Shown here in pieces: positions 45,183-54,293 of a stretch of DNA of 64,000 nucleotides (its first letter is position 1; each line of letters begins with the position of its first letter). Under the pieces are notes generated by a model that worked only from the letters and a program-made list of their open reading frames with translations, was not told the DNA's origin and made no database searches. The stretch comes from JAHEAO01 sp041633555 (lineage in GTDB: Bacteria; Pseudomonadota; Alphaproteobacteria; Rhodobacterales; Rhodobacteraceae), in assembly GCA_041633555.1 (NCBI GenBank), contig JBFKFZ010000002.1, positions 1 to 64,000 of the forward strand, written 5' to 3'. A program made the position numbers and the translations under genes.

Positions 45183-45213
45183 CCCGCGCTGGGAGACTGG
45201 CGCGGGTTTTTTT
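45183..45213 (+). terminator. Intrinsic terminator between soxA and soxB
   Basis: CCCGCGC (45183-45189) pairs with GCGCGGG (45200-45206), directly followed by seven T residues. A textbook terminator inside the sox cluster, so soxXYZA may be made in excess or soxB may have its own promoter. Confidence 0.92.
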
Positions 45214-45221
45214 CGTGAAAA

Positions 45222-45243
45222 CACATGCAAATAGACGCATGTG
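45222..45243. promoter_or_regulatory. Inverted repeat in front of soxB
   Basis: CACATGC (45222-45228) and GCATGTG (45237-45243) are perfect 7-bp arms with an 8-base spacer, about 20 bases before the soxB ATG. It may be an operator for a soxB promoter or an RNA hairpin near the ribosome site. Confidence 0.5.
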
Positions 45244-45264
45244 ACGATCGCCAAGGGGGCGCCA

Positions 45265-46965
45265 ATGATCTCTCGTCGTGATTTCCTTCAGGTCGGCATT
45301 GCGACGTCTGCGCTCTATGGAGCGAGTGGTTTCGGCAACTGGTCGCGGCTGGCTGCACAGCAGGCGCTGACGCAGGATCAGTTGCTGCAATTCGAGACAA
45401 CCGGAAATGTGACCCTGATTCATATCACCGACATCCATGCCCAGTTGAAGCCGGTCTGGTTTCGCGAGCCAGAGATCAATCTGGGAGTTGGATCAAGCGC
45501 CGGTGTGCCCCCACATGTGACCGGCCACGACTTCCTCAGAATGTATGGCATAGAGCCGGGCTCGCCCCGGGCCTATGCGCTGTCCTACCCGGATTTTGCT
45601 GCCCTGGCCCAGACCTACGGCCGGATGGGTGGCCTTGACCGCTGCGCTACCATTGTAAATGCCATCCGCGCAGAGCGGCCCGGTGCGATCCTGCTCGACG
45701 GCGGAGATACCTGGCAGGGAAGTTACACCGCGCTCAAGACGGAAGGTCGCGACATGGTGAAGGTCATGAACGCGATGGGTTTTGATGCGATGACCAGCCA
45801 CTGGGAATTCACATTGGGACTCGACCGGGTTACGGAGATCGTCGAAAACGAGCTGAACTTCCCTTTTCTCGGCGCAAACATCTTCGACACCGAATGGGAC
45901 GAGCGCGCCTACGATCCCTACCGGATGTTCGAAACCGGCGGCACGAAGATCGCAGTGATCGGGCAGGCCTTTCCCTATCTGCCGATCGCGAATCCCGGAT
46001 GGCTTTTCCCGGGTCTTTCCTTTGGTGTGCGGGAAGAAAACATGGCCCAGCTGGTTCAGGAAGTCCGCGATGCGGGCGCGGAACTGGTTGTCGTGCTGTC
46101 CCATAATGGTTTCGATGTTGACCGCAAGATGGTCAGCAATGTTCCTGGCATTGACGTCATTCTGACTGGACACACTCATGACGCGCTGCCGGAGCCGTTG
46201 CTGATTGGCAAGACGCTGGTCATCGGATCGGGCTCGAACGGCAAATTCGTGACTCGACTGGATCTTGATGTCCGCGATGGCGGTTTGCAGGGCTTCTCGC
46301 ACAAGCTCATCCCGGTGTTCTCAGACGTCATCGCACCTGACCCGACGATCGCCTCTATCATCGATGCCGAGCGTGCGCCCTACGAGTCCGAATTGACCGA
46401 GGTCATAGGAACGACCGATTCTCTGCTCTACCGGCGGGGCAATTTCAATGGCACCTGGGACGATCTGATCTGCGAAGCGCTGATTGAGGAGCGCGAGGCG
46501 GATATCGCGCTGTCGCCGGGATTTCGCTGGGGCACGAGCCTTCTGCCGGGGGACAACATCACCCGCGAGGATGTCTTCAACGCGACCTCGATGAGCTATC
46601 CGGCAGCCTATCGTACTGACATGACCGGCGAGACCCTGCAAGTCATCCTCGAGGATGTGGCCGACAACCTCTTCAACCCCGATCCCTACTACCAGCAGGG
46701 CGGCGACATGGTGCGTGTCGGCGGCATGGGCTACCGCATCGACATAACGAAACCGCAGGGCAGCCGCATCACAGAGATGACGCTTCTGAAGACCGGCGAA
46801 CTAATAAACCCGACCAAGACCTACGTTGTTTCGGGCTGGGCAAGCGTCAACGAGGACACCGAGGGCCCACCGATCTGGGATGTCGTTGAAGCCCACATCA
46901 AACGGCAAGGAACCGTCACTGTCGAACCGAACCAGTCGGTCAAGGTCGTGACCAGTCAGGAATAA
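45265..46965 (+). CDS. soxB: Thiosulfohydrolase SoxB
   Basis: 566 residues. A Tat signal (ISRRDFLQVG) is followed by metallophosphatase motifs: HITDIHAQ near 61, LLDGGDTWQGS near 153, SHWEFTLG near 178, VVLSHNGFDVD and GHTHDALPEP near 305. The dimanganese enzyme removes sulfate from SoxYZ-bound thiosulfate. GGGGGC lies 7 bases before 45265; an earlier in-frame GTG at 45241 overlaps an inverted repeat and is less likely. Confidence 0.96.
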   Translation: MISRRDFLQVGIATSALYGASGFGNWSRLAAQQALTQDQLLQFETTGNVTLIHITDIHAQLKPVWFREPEINLGVGSSAGVPPHVTGHDFLRMYGIEPGSPRAYALSYPDFAALAQTYGRMGGLDRCATIVNAIRAERPGAILLDGGDTWQGSYTALKTEGRDMVKVMNAMGFDAMTSHWEFTLGLDRVTEIVENELNFPFLGANIFDTEWDERAYDPYRMFETGGTKIAVIGQAFPYLPIANPGWLFPGLSFGVREENMAQLVQEVRDAGAELVVVLSHNGFDVDRKMVSNVPGIDVILTGHTHDALPEPLLIGKTLVIGSGSNGKFVTRLDLDVRDGGLQGFSHKLIPVFSDVIAPDPTIASIIDAERAPYESELTEVIGTTDSLLYRRGNFNGTWDDLICEALIEEREADIALSPGFRWGTSLLPGDNITREDVFNATSMSYPAAYRTDMTGETLQVILEDVADNLFNPDPYYQQGGDMVRVGGMGYRIDITKPQGSRITEMTLLKTGELINPTKTYVVSGWASVNEDTEGPPIWDVVEAHIKRQGTVTVEPNQSVKVVTSQE

Positions 46966-46975
46966 GGAGCAGGAC

Positions 46976-48238
46976 ATGTCAGGATCCCGCAACAACTCCC
47001 GCCGCGCCTTCATGAAGGGCGCTGTCGCCGCAGGGGCAGGGGCCGTCACTGCAACGGCTGCCCGCGCTCAGACTCCCGATCCTCTGATCACCGAAGTCCA
47101 GCCCTGGGCCTCCGGCCTTGGCGACGGTGTCGACGAAACCCCGTACGGCCTGCCAATCGAGTACGAATCCGACGTGGTGCGCCGCAACGTGCCCTGGCTG
47201 ACCGCCGACCCGATTTCCTCGATCAACTTCACGCCGATCCATGCGCTCGACGGCACGATCACACCACAGGGCTGCGCCTTCGAGCGGCACCATTCCGGGG
47301 CCATCGACCTGCGCAAGCAGGATTACCGGCTGATGATCAACGGCCTTGTCGACCGACCACTGGTCTTCACCTACCAGGACCTCGAACGCTTTGCACGGAT
47401 CAACCGCACCTTTTTTTGCGAATGCGCCGCGAACACCGGCATGGAATGGGCCGGCGCGCAACTGAACGGCGCACAGTTCACCCACGGCATGATCCACAAC
47501 ATGGAATATTCCGGCGTGCCGCTCCGCACCCTTCTGGACGAGGCGGGCGTCAAACCGGAAGGCAAGTGGACCTATGTCGAGGGCGCTGATGCCTCGTCGA
47601 ACGGCCGCTCCATCCCGCTTGAAAAGGCGCTTGACGATGTGCTGGTGGCCTTCAAGGCCAATGGCGAAGCCCTGCGCAAGGAACACGGCTACCCGGTGCG
47701 CCTTGTCGTGCCCGGCTGGGAAGGCAACCTGTGGGTCAAATGGCTTCGCCGGATTGAGGTGCTGGCCGCCCCGGTGGAAAGCCGCGAGGAAACCTCGAAA
47801 TATACCGACACGCTAGCTGACGGCATTTCGCGCAAATGGACATGGGTTATGGATGCCAAATCCATCATCACGTCGCCCAGCCCGCAGGCGCCGATCAGCC
47901 ATGGTGCGGGGCCCCTGGTTATAACGGGTCTCGCATGGTCGGGCCGCGGAGCGATCACCCGCGTCGATGTCTCCAAGGATGGCGGCAAGTCCTGGGAAAC
48001 GGCGCGTCTGGCCAAGCCCGGAGAGCCGATGGCGCTGACGCGCTTCTACCTCGACACGCAATGGGACGGCTCGGAAATGCTGCTGCAATCCCGCGCGATG
48101 GACGAGACCGGATATGTCCAGCCGACCAAGGCCGCCCTGCGCGCGGTGCGCGGCGAGAACTCGATCTATCACAACAACTGCATCCAGACCTGGTGGGTGA
48201 AGGAAACCGGAGAGGCCGAGAATGTCGAAGTGTCCTAG
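46976..48238 (+). CDS. soxC: Sulfane dehydrogenase subunit SoxC (molybdopterin)
   Basis: 420 residues. Tat signal (NSRRAFMKGA). The sulfite-oxidase-type Mo domain has FFCECAANTGMEW near 148, whose Cys in ECAAN is the Mo ligand, and GWEGNLWVKWL near 255; a C-terminal dimerisation domain follows. SoxCD oxidises the sulfane sulfur left on SoxY, so its presence predicts complete oxidation to sulfate without stored globules. Overlaps soxD by 17 bases. Confidence 0.96.
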   Translation: MSGSRNNSRRAFMKGAVAAGAGAVTATAARAQTPDPLITEVQPWASGLGDGVDETPYGLPIEYESDVVRRNVPWLTADPISSINFTPIHALDGTITPQGCAFERHHSGAIDLRKQDYRLMINGLVDRPLVFTYQDLERFARINRTFFCECAANTGMEWAGAQLNGAQFTHGMIHNMEYSGVPLRTLLDEAGVKPEGKWTYVEGADASSNGRSIPLEKALDDVLVAFKANGEALRKEHGYPVRLVVPGWEGNLWVKWLRRIEVLAAPVESREETSKYTDTLADGISRKWTWVMDAKSIITSPSPQAPISHGAGPLVITGLAWSGRGAITRVDVSKDGGKSWETARLAKPGEPMALTRFYLDTQWDGSEMLLQSRAMDETGYVQPTKAALRAVRGENSIYHNNCIQTWWVKETGEAENVEVS

Positions 48239-49235
48239 CGCTATCATCGCCGCCGCTCTCATCGCTCTCGCCGGGGCTGCACAAGCCGACACGTTCGGCC
48301 TTGGGCGCTCCGCCTTGCCGGAAGAGATCGCCGCCTGGGACCGCGACGTGTCACCCGATGGAACCGGCCTGCCGGCGGGTTCGGGCTCGGTCGAGATTGG
48401 TGAGATGTTGTTCTCGGAACATTGCGCCTCATGTCACGGTGACTTTGCCGAGGGCGTCGGCAACTGGCCGAAACTCGCGGGCGGCGAGGGCACCTTGGCG
48501 CGCAAGGACCCGCTGAAGACCGTCGGCTCCTACTGGCCCTATCTTTCGACGACCTGGGACTACGTGAATCGCTCCATGCCCTTCGGCTCCGCCCAGACCC
48601 TCTCGGCTGACGATGTCTATGCGATCACCGCTTACATCCTCTTCTCGAACCATATCGTTGAGGAGGATTTCACCCTGACAAACGAGAACTTCCTCGATGT
48701 CGAGATGCCCAATGCGGACGGTTTCATTCGCGATGATCGCGAAACCGCCGAGGCCCATTTCTGGGCCGAACCCTGTATGGAGGACTGCAAGGATGCGGTC
48801 GAGATCACCATGCGCGCGGCCGTTCTGGACGTGACACCGGAGACCTCAGAGGCCCCCGAGCCCGAGATGCAGCAGGCCGCCGCGCCCGAGGCCACCGAGA
48901 TGGCGGCCGTCGACCCCGAATTGCTGGCGGCGGGCGAAAAGGCCTTCAGGAAGTGCAAGGCCTGTCACCAGGTCGGTGCCGGGGCCGAGAACAAGACAGG
49001 CCCGCATCTCAATGATTTGCTGGGCCGGGTCGCGGGTAGCCTCGACGGCTTCAAGTATTCCAGCCCCATGAGTGCCGCAGGCGAAGGTGGCTTGATCTGG
49101 ACCGAGGAAACCCTGGCCCAATTCCTCGGCAACCCGCGCAAGTTCCTAAAGGGAACCAGGATGTCTTTTGCGGGCTTCAAGTCCGACGATGATCTGGCGG
49201 CCATCACCGCTTACCTCGCGACATTCGGCGAATAG
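48222..49235 (+). CDS. soxD: Diheme cytochrome SoxD
   Basis: 337 residues, signal peptide to about AQA. Two cytochrome c domains with CASCH (68-72) and CKACH (about 245-249) are joined by a Glu/Ala/Pro-rich linker (about 205-230). It passes six electrons from SoxC to small cytochromes. The diheme form is typical of Paracoccus and Rhodovulum. Starts within soxC. Confidence 0.95.
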   Translation: MSKCPSAIIAAALIALAGAAQADTFGLGRSALPEEIAAWDRDVSPDGTGLPAGSGSVEIGEMLFSEHCASCHGDFAEGVGNWPKLAGGEGTLARKDPLKTVGSYWPYLSTTWDYVNRSMPFGSAQTLSADDVYAITAYILFSNHIVEEDFTLTNENFLDVEMPNADGFIRDDRETAEAHFWAEPCMEDCKDAVEITMRAAVLDVTPETSEAPEPEMQQAAAPEATEMAAVDPELLAAGEKAFRKCKACHQVGAGAENKTGPHLNDLLGRVAGSLDGFKYSSPMSAAGEGGLIWTEETLAQFLGNPRKFLKGTRMSFAGFKSDDDLAAITAYLATFGE

Positions 49236-49427
49236 TCTTCTTTACGCAACGTCATAGAGAATTTGCAGTCGTCGCTGACGGCCGTCGTCTTGTTGCTTCC
49301 GGTGGTCGGGCTTCTTGCGCCCCATTTCTCGCCGGTTTGATGCAAGTCATTGCCGGCATGTCCTGAACGGCGAAGCTGTCAAAAGCGGGACGGCACTGTT
49401 CCGTCAGTTTGAAGAAGGAGGGTTTTG

Positions 49428-50201
49428 ATGATGCGTAGGTTAATTCAAGTGTGCGCAGTGGCGCACATATTGGCGCTGTTCCCGTTTGATGCACAGTACG
49501 GAGCCAAGGCGGAAACCTTCTTGGGTTCGAATATTGACAGCCGAGTAATCGTTGGGCTCGGCACGGATTCTGATTCGGTGCAAGCGTTCCTGCCCGACGG
49601 TTGGACCTCGGTGCCCTTCCCGAGTGGACCATTGGAGGGGGCCAACCTTCTGGTGTCATTCGTCGATGGAATGCTGATGGTGGATGCCGAAAGCAATCCC
49701 CTTTCGCCGGCCAGTCGAAGGGCGGTCATTCTGCTTGGGCTTGCTAAGGAGAATGATGGTGACGCGTCTCGTATCTATGTGATGCGCGCGTATACGACCG
49801 AACCGCAAAATGACCCATATGCAGTCAACGCCGCCGCTGAAATTGCGCGTACAACGTCTCTGACTGGTCCGGCAGAAGGCGGGCGCAAAAGCGCTGACAA
49901 CTGGATGTTGCAAGTGCCAAACGGCAGACTCGCCATGTCGCTCGACTACACTACAGGCAATCGCAGTTGGAGTCCGGGGGAGGCACGGTCATATTCGTCC
50001 ACGAATCCGGATTTCTACCGTATCTACCGGTATGACAGCGTCACCGATTTGGCGATGAGCAAGCCACTTGGCAAGCCGCTGTCTGGCTCGTTCAGCATCG
50101 AGAGTTCGGTGCCGGAGCTGAACGGTATTTTCAATGGCGAGGAGGAAGTTGTCACAATTTTGGACATTCCTGTCCGGGTTCGAAAGATCTTCTTGCCCTA
50201 A
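49428..50201 (+). CDS. Exported protein of unknown function within the sox cluster
   Basis: 257 residues with a signal peptide (about 1-30) and no membrane helix, heme or Cys pair. The body has VQAFLPDGWTSVPFPSGPLEGANLLVSF and reads as a beta-rich single domain. I do not recognise it with confidence; the segment faintly recalls acetoacetate-decarboxylase-like folds. GAAGGAGGG gives the start at 49428. Base use is less GC-rich than its neighbours. It separates soxD from the thioredoxin gene. Confidence 0.65.
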   Translation: MMRRLIQVCAVAHILALFPFDAQYGAKAETFLGSNIDSRVIVGLGTDSDSVQAFLPDGWTSVPFPSGPLEGANLLVSFVDGMLMVDAESNPLSPASRRAVILLGLAKENDGDASRIYVMRAYTTEPQNDPYAVNAAAEIARTTSLTGPAEGGRKSADNWMLQVPNGRLAMSLDYTTGNRSWSPGEARSYSSTNPDFYRIYRYDSVTDLAMSKPLGKPLSGSFSIESSVPELNGIFNGEEEVVTILDIPVRVRKIFLP

Positions 50202-50325
50202 TCGCCGTGAGCCACACAAGCCGATTGGCTTGACGTCCTGCTATCGGCGCGCGGCTCGACCCGCGCAATCATATCATTCGCCACAACCGACCACCGTGCT
50301 ATCTTACAACGAGGGAGGACCGATC

Positions 50326-50916
50326 ATGCTGACACGCCGCATTCTTCTGACCCTCGCCGCCGCGCTTATCGGCATGCCGATCTGGGCCGAGGCGCGGATG
50401 GGCGATGACGGGTTGCACAAACAGGACTGGTTTCTAGACAGTTTCCTTGAAATGCCCGACGATCTGGCCGAGGCGGCCGCCGAGGGCAAGCACCTGATGG
50501 TGCTTTTCGAACAGGCCGGTTGCCCCTATTGCGCTGCGCTGCATGCCGAGAACTTCACCCGTCCCGAGATCGTCGAGTATATCAATGAGCATTACCTCGT
50601 GGTGCAGCTCGACCTCTGGGGATCGCGCGAAACGGTTGACTTCGACGGCGAAGCCATGCCCGAGAAAGAGCTGGCCCAGAAATGGGGCGTCAACTTCACG
50701 CCTTCGACACTTATTTTTACGGCAGAGGACGGCGAACCCGCCAACTTCTTCGAGGCGGAAGCTTTCCGGCTACCGGGATTGCTGAAGCCTTTCCACTATC
50801 TCTCGTCGCTCGAATATGTCGTTACCGGCCAGCATAATGAGCAACCTTTCCAGCGCTACCTGCAGCACAAGTTCGAGGAACTCGCGGCGCAAGGGATCAC
50901 GCCGGATGTGTGGTAA
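50326..50916 (+). CDS. soxW: Periplasmic thioredoxin of the sox cluster (SoxW/SoxS-like)
   Basis: 196 residues: signal peptide to about AEA (23), then a thioredoxin fold with active site GCPYC (Cys 66, 69) and the cis-Pro loop FTPSTLIF. Such proteins reduce the SoxY swinging-arm disulfide and reactivate the carrier. GAGGGAGG gives the start at 50326. Whether it matches SoxW or SoxS of Paracoccus cannot be settled by eye. Confidence 0.75.
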   Translation: MLTRRILLTLAAALIGMPIWAEARMGDDGLHKQDWFLDSFLEMPDDLAEAAAEGKHLMVLFEQAGCPYCAALHAENFTRPEIVEYINEHYLVVQLDLWGSRETVDFDGEAMPEKELAQKWGVNFTPSTLIFTAEDGEPANFFEAEAFRLPGLLKPFHYLSSLEYVVTGQHNEQPFQRYLQHKFEELAAQGITPDVW

Positions 50917-50945
50917 CGTGGTGACGCGCCACTGACTGGCGCGCC

Positions 50946-50962
50946 AATTCAACAGTGGAATT
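50946..50962 (+). promoter_or_regulatory. Inverted repeat upstream of soxE
   Basis: AATTC (50946-50950) and GAATT (50958-50962) are separated by 7 bases, a one-base-shorter variant of the ATTC-N8-GAAT site. It lies 30 bases before soxE. Confidence 0.3.
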
Positions 50963-50991
50963 TTAACGCCGATTCTTCACGAACCTGAAAC

Positions 50992-51693
50992 ATGAAACAA
51001 CTGCTGCCCGCGCTGACTATGCTCCTGCTGTCTGCCATGCGCATCGATGCCGCCGAAACCGGCGACGCCGGGCGGGGCGAGGCGCTCTTCTCACAATGCC
51101 GAGGCTGTCATCAGGTCGGCAAGGATGCCAGAAACCGAGTTGGTCCACATCTCAACCTGCTGTTCGGTCGCCGCGCCGGGTCGGTTCGGGATTTTCGCTA
51201 TTCGAAGGGACTTGAACGGCGCGGTGCCGAAGGCATGTCCTGGACATTCGAGAACCTCGACGCCTATGTCGAGAACCCCAAGGCGCTGGTCAGCGACACC
51301 AGGATGAACTTTGCCGGGATCAGCGACGCCACCGACCGCGCCGACCTGCTGGCTTTTCTGCGCCTGTTTTCGGACAACCCGCGGGACATCCCGGAAGCAC
51401 CGCGTACCGCGACGGCCACCGATCACGCGGTCGATCGGACGATTCTCGCCATCCAGGGCGATCCGGCCTATGGCGAATACCTTTCGGGCGAATGCGTCAC
51501 CTGCCACCGGACTGACGGCGATGATGCCGGCATCCCTGCGATCACCAGGTGGCCGGCGGAGGATTTTGTCGTTGCGCTTCATGCCTACAAGACAGGCCTG
51601 CGCCCGCACCCGGTTATGCAGATGGTCGCGCGGCGTCTCTCCAACGAAGAGATCGCGGCACTCGCCGCCTATTTCGAAACCATCGATAGATAA
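50992..51693 (+). CDS. soxE: Diheme cytochrome c SoxE
   Basis: 233 residues, signal peptide to about IDA (20). Heme motifs CRGCH (36-40) and CVTCH (about 169-173). The first domain is c550-like (GPHLNLLFGRRAG), the second shorter. It is the natural electron acceptor of the SoxF flavoprotein, and the two form a sulfide dehydrogenase. SoxF starts 15 bases later. Confidence 0.9.
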   Translation: MKQLLPALTMLLLSAMRIDAAETGDAGRGEALFSQCRGCHQVGKDARNRVGPHLNLLFGRRAGSVRDFRYSKGLERRGAEGMSWTFENLDAYVENPKALVSDTRMNFAGISDATDRADLLAFLRLFSDNPRDIPEAPRTATATDHAVDRTILAIQGDPAYGEYLSGECVTCHRTDGDDAGIPAITRWPAEDFVVALHAYKTGLRPHPVMQMVARRLSNEEIAALAAYFETIDR

Positions 51694-51708
51694 CCAAGGG
51701 AGGATGAG

Positions 51709-52977
51709 ATGAACCTGAACAGACGCCATTTCCTGGGCACCTCGGTGGCAGCCGCCGCCACGCTTTCAACCCCGATGGTGATAGCCGGCGCGCACGGCCG
51801 CCCGCGCGTTGTCGTGGTTGGCGGCGGGGCAGGTGGCGCGACCGCCGCGCGCTACATCGCCAAGGACAGCAACGGCGAGATCGACGTGACCCTGATCGAA
51901 CCGACAAGGGCCTATTACACCTGCTTCTTCTCGAACCTTTATCTCGGAGGCTTCCGGGAAATGGACTCGCTGGCGCATGATTACGGAACACTTGCCAGCG
52001 ACTATGGCATCAACGTCTTGCATGACTGGGCCACGGGTGTTGATCGCCACGCGCGCGCCGTCGCGCTGGCCGGCGGGGGGGTGCTGCCCTACGACCGGCT
52101 GATCCTCAGCCCTGGCATCGATTTTGTCGACGGCTCGGTCCCCGGCTGGAATATCGGGCAGCAGAACCGGATGCCGCATGCTTACAAGGCCGGATCGCAG
52201 ACCCAGTTGTTGAAGGCGCAGGTCATGGCGATGCGCGAAGGCGGCACTTTCGCGATGGTCGCACCACCCAATCCTTACCGCTGCCCGCCCGGACCTTACG
52301 AGCGGGTCTCGATGGTCGCGCATCTTCTGAAGCAGAACAATCCAACGGCGAAGATACTGATCGTCGACCCCAAGGATAAGTTCTCGAAACAGGCGCTGTT
52401 CGAGGAGGGCTGGCAGAAGCATTACGGCGGCATGATAGATCGCCTCGGGCCGGATTTCGGCGCCGACAAGGTCGAGGTCCGGCCCGACACGATGGAGGTC
52501 GTGATCGACGGCTCGGTCGAGAAGGTCGATGTCTGCAATGTCATCCCGGCGCAGAAGGCGGGCCGGATCTGCGAGATGGCCGGGATCAACGAAGGCAACT
52601 GGGCGCCGGTGATCCCGCACACGATGCAGTCGCGCCTCGACGAGAACATCCACGTCCTAGGCGACGCATCGGATCAGGGCGACATGCCGAAATCGGGCTT
52701 TTCGGCCAACAGTCAGGCCAAGGTTGCGGCGATGGCGGTGCGCGGTGTGCTGACCGGGTCCAGCACCTTCCCGGCGAAGTTCACCAACACCTGCTGGTCC
52801 CTGATTGAGACCGACGATGGTGTGAAGGTTGGCGCCAGCTACGAGGCCACGGACGAGAAGATCGCCTCGACCGACAGTTTCGTCAGCCAGACAGGCGAGG
52901 ATGCTGCGCTGCGCAAGGCGACCTACGAAGAAAGCATCGGCTGGTACGACGGCATCACGTCGGACATCTTCGGCTGA
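51709..52977 (+). CDS. soxF: Flavocytochrome c sulfide dehydrogenase flavoprotein SoxF
   Basis: 422 residues. Tat signal (NRRHFLGTS), then the FAD fold VVVVGGGAGGATAARYIAKD (about 33-52). The redox Cys pair is likely Cys in YYTCFFSNLYLGG and NTCWSLIETD, as in FccB. It oxidises sulfide in the periplasm, passing electrons to SoxE. Same operon as soxE. Confidence 0.93.
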   Translation: MNLNRRHFLGTSVAAAATLSTPMVIAGAHGRPRVVVVGGGAGGATAARYIAKDSNGEIDVTLIEPTRAYYTCFFSNLYLGGFREMDSLAHDYGTLASDYGINVLHDWATGVDRHARAVALAGGGVLPYDRLILSPGIDFVDGSVPGWNIGQQNRMPHAYKAGSQTQLLKAQVMAMREGGTFAMVAPPNPYRCPPGPYERVSMVAHLLKQNNPTAKILIVDPKDKFSKQALFEEGWQKHYGGMIDRLGPDFGADKVEVRPDTMEVVIDGSVEKVDVCNVIPAQKAGRICEMAGINEGNWAPVIPHTMQSRLDENIHVLGDASDQGDMPKSGFSANSQAKVAAMAVRGVLTGSSTFPAKFTNTCWSLIETDDGVKVGASYEATDEKIASTDSFVSQTGEDAALRKATYEESIGWYDGITSDIFG

Positions 52978-53102
52978 CCATTTCGGTCCTGGCCGTCCTG
53001 GTGGGCGGGGCGGCGTCGCTCAATGCGGCGACATTGATATGTGTCAACGCCAGCGGGCGAACCCTGCGGCAGTTTGACCGCGTGAGGTTAAGGAGAACCA
53101 CC

Positions 53103-53534
53103 ATGAAATTTCTGTCGACTGCGGTCGCGACACTTGCCCTGTCGCTCCCTGCGCTGGCCGAGGGCAATACGACCTATGACTTTGAAGGCAGCTTTGACGA
53201 TGCAACCTTCGCCGTCGAGTCGGCAATTGTCGGGCAGGGGCTGGTCATCGATTATGTCAGCTATGTCGGCGACATGCTGGCCCGGACTGGCGCAGATGTA
53301 GGCAGCGACGTCAAGCTGTTCGACGCGGCAAACATCTACCTGTTCTGCTCTGCCGTCATTTCGCGCAAGGTGATGGAGGCGGATCCGGCCAATGTTGGCC
53401 ATTGTCCCTACGGGATTTTCGTCACCGACTTGGACGGCGAGGTGCAGGTCGGCTATCGCAACATGCCAGATGGCCCAATGCAGGAGGTCCAGTCACTTCT
53501 GGACGGGATTGCCCGTGAGGCGGTCGGCGAATAG
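53103..53534 (+). CDS. Exported DUF302-family protein
   Basis: 143 residues: signal peptide MKFLSTAVATLALSLPALAE, then a DUF302-like domain with FAVESAIVGQGLVIDYVSYVGDML, LFCSAVISRKVMEADPANVGHCPYGIFV. DUF302 is common near sulfur oxidation genes; function unknown. The two Cys could respond to sulfur species. AGGAGA precedes the start. Fifteen bases to the Crp/Fnr gene. Confidence 0.82.
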   Translation: MKFLSTAVATLALSLPALAEGNTTYDFEGSFDDATFAVESAIVGQGLVIDYVSYVGDMLARTGADVGSDVKLFDAANIYLFCSAVISRKVMEADPANVGHCPYGIFVTDLDGEVQVGYRNMPDGPMQEVQSLLDGIAREAVGE

Positions 53535-53549
53535 CGGCGCCGCCGCAGC

Positions 53550-54206
53550 ATGGAGTGGATTTCACGTTTCCAAGGACTAGACGACCTTGAACCGGCGGTT
53601 CGGAACCGCTTGCTGGACCGTGCGCGCGTGGTTTCGGTGCCGGCTGGCGATCGGATATTCGGGGTTGGGATGCGTCCGGAAAACCTGCTCCTGCTGCTCT
53701 CGGGCACGGTTCGCGTCCAACAGACCTCTGATACCGGGCGGGAGATCGTGCTTTATCGTATTAATGCCGGCGAAAGCTGCGTGCTGACCACCGCCAGCCT
53801 GCTGGCGCAGGACACCTATTCGGCCGAAGGCGTGGCCGAGACCAATGTCAGGGCGGTGGCCATTCCCCGCGCGGTGTTCGACGATCTGATTGAAGGTTCG
53901 AAAAGCTTCCGCGATTTCGTCTTTTCAGCCTACAGCCGCCGGTTTGCCGACCTTTTCTACGTGATCGACGAAGTCGCCTTCCGCCGGATAGACATCAGGT
54001 TGGCTCAGAAACTTCTGGAATTGCAGGATGATAGCCATGCTCTGCATGCGACGCATCAGCAACTGGCCGCAGAGCTCGGTACCGCGAGAGAGGTGATCTC
54101 GCGCCAGTTGCAGGAGTTCCAGAGGCGGGGCTGGGTAGAGCTTTCGCGCGGTGAAGTCCGCCTGAAAGATCAGGGCGCGATGCGTAAATTGTCAACATCT
54201 TCGTGA
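53550..54206 (+). CDS. Crp/Fnr-family regulator
   Basis: 218 residues. N-terminal cyclic-nucleotide-like beta-roll (about 15-120) and a C-terminal winged helix with HQQLAAELGTAREVISRQLQEFQRRG. There is no N-terminal Cys cluster for an FNR iron-sulfur centre; the single Cys (GESCVLTT) lies in the effector domain. It probably controls the following persulfide and transport genes. Close relatives sit next to YeeE/YedE genes in other alphaproteobacteria. Confidence 0.88.
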   Translation: MEWISRFQGLDDLEPAVRNRLLDRARVVSVPAGDRIFGVGMRPENLLLLLSGTVRVQQTSDTGREIVLYRINAGESCVLTTASLLAQDTYSAEGVAETNVRAVAIPRAVFDDLIEGSKSFRDFVFSAYSRRFADLFYVIDEVAFRRIDIRLAQKLLELQDDSHALHATHQQLAAELGTAREVISRQLQEFQRRGWVELSRGEVRLKDQGAMRKLSTSS

Positions 54207-54214
54207 ATTTGAAT
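54199..54214. promoter_or_regulatory. Near-consensus SqrR-type site before the persulfide operon
   Basis: CTTCGTGAATTTGAAT differs by one base from ATTC-N8-GAAT. It overlaps the stop of the Crp/Fnr gene, 80 bases before the DUF2892 gene. Confidence 0.4.
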
Positions 54215-54293
54215 ATTTGTGTGACTTTCTCACTGAGGCAGGCGATAAGATGCCCTATCTGAGGCTGCAAGCAATGAATGGAGGCAGACTGCG

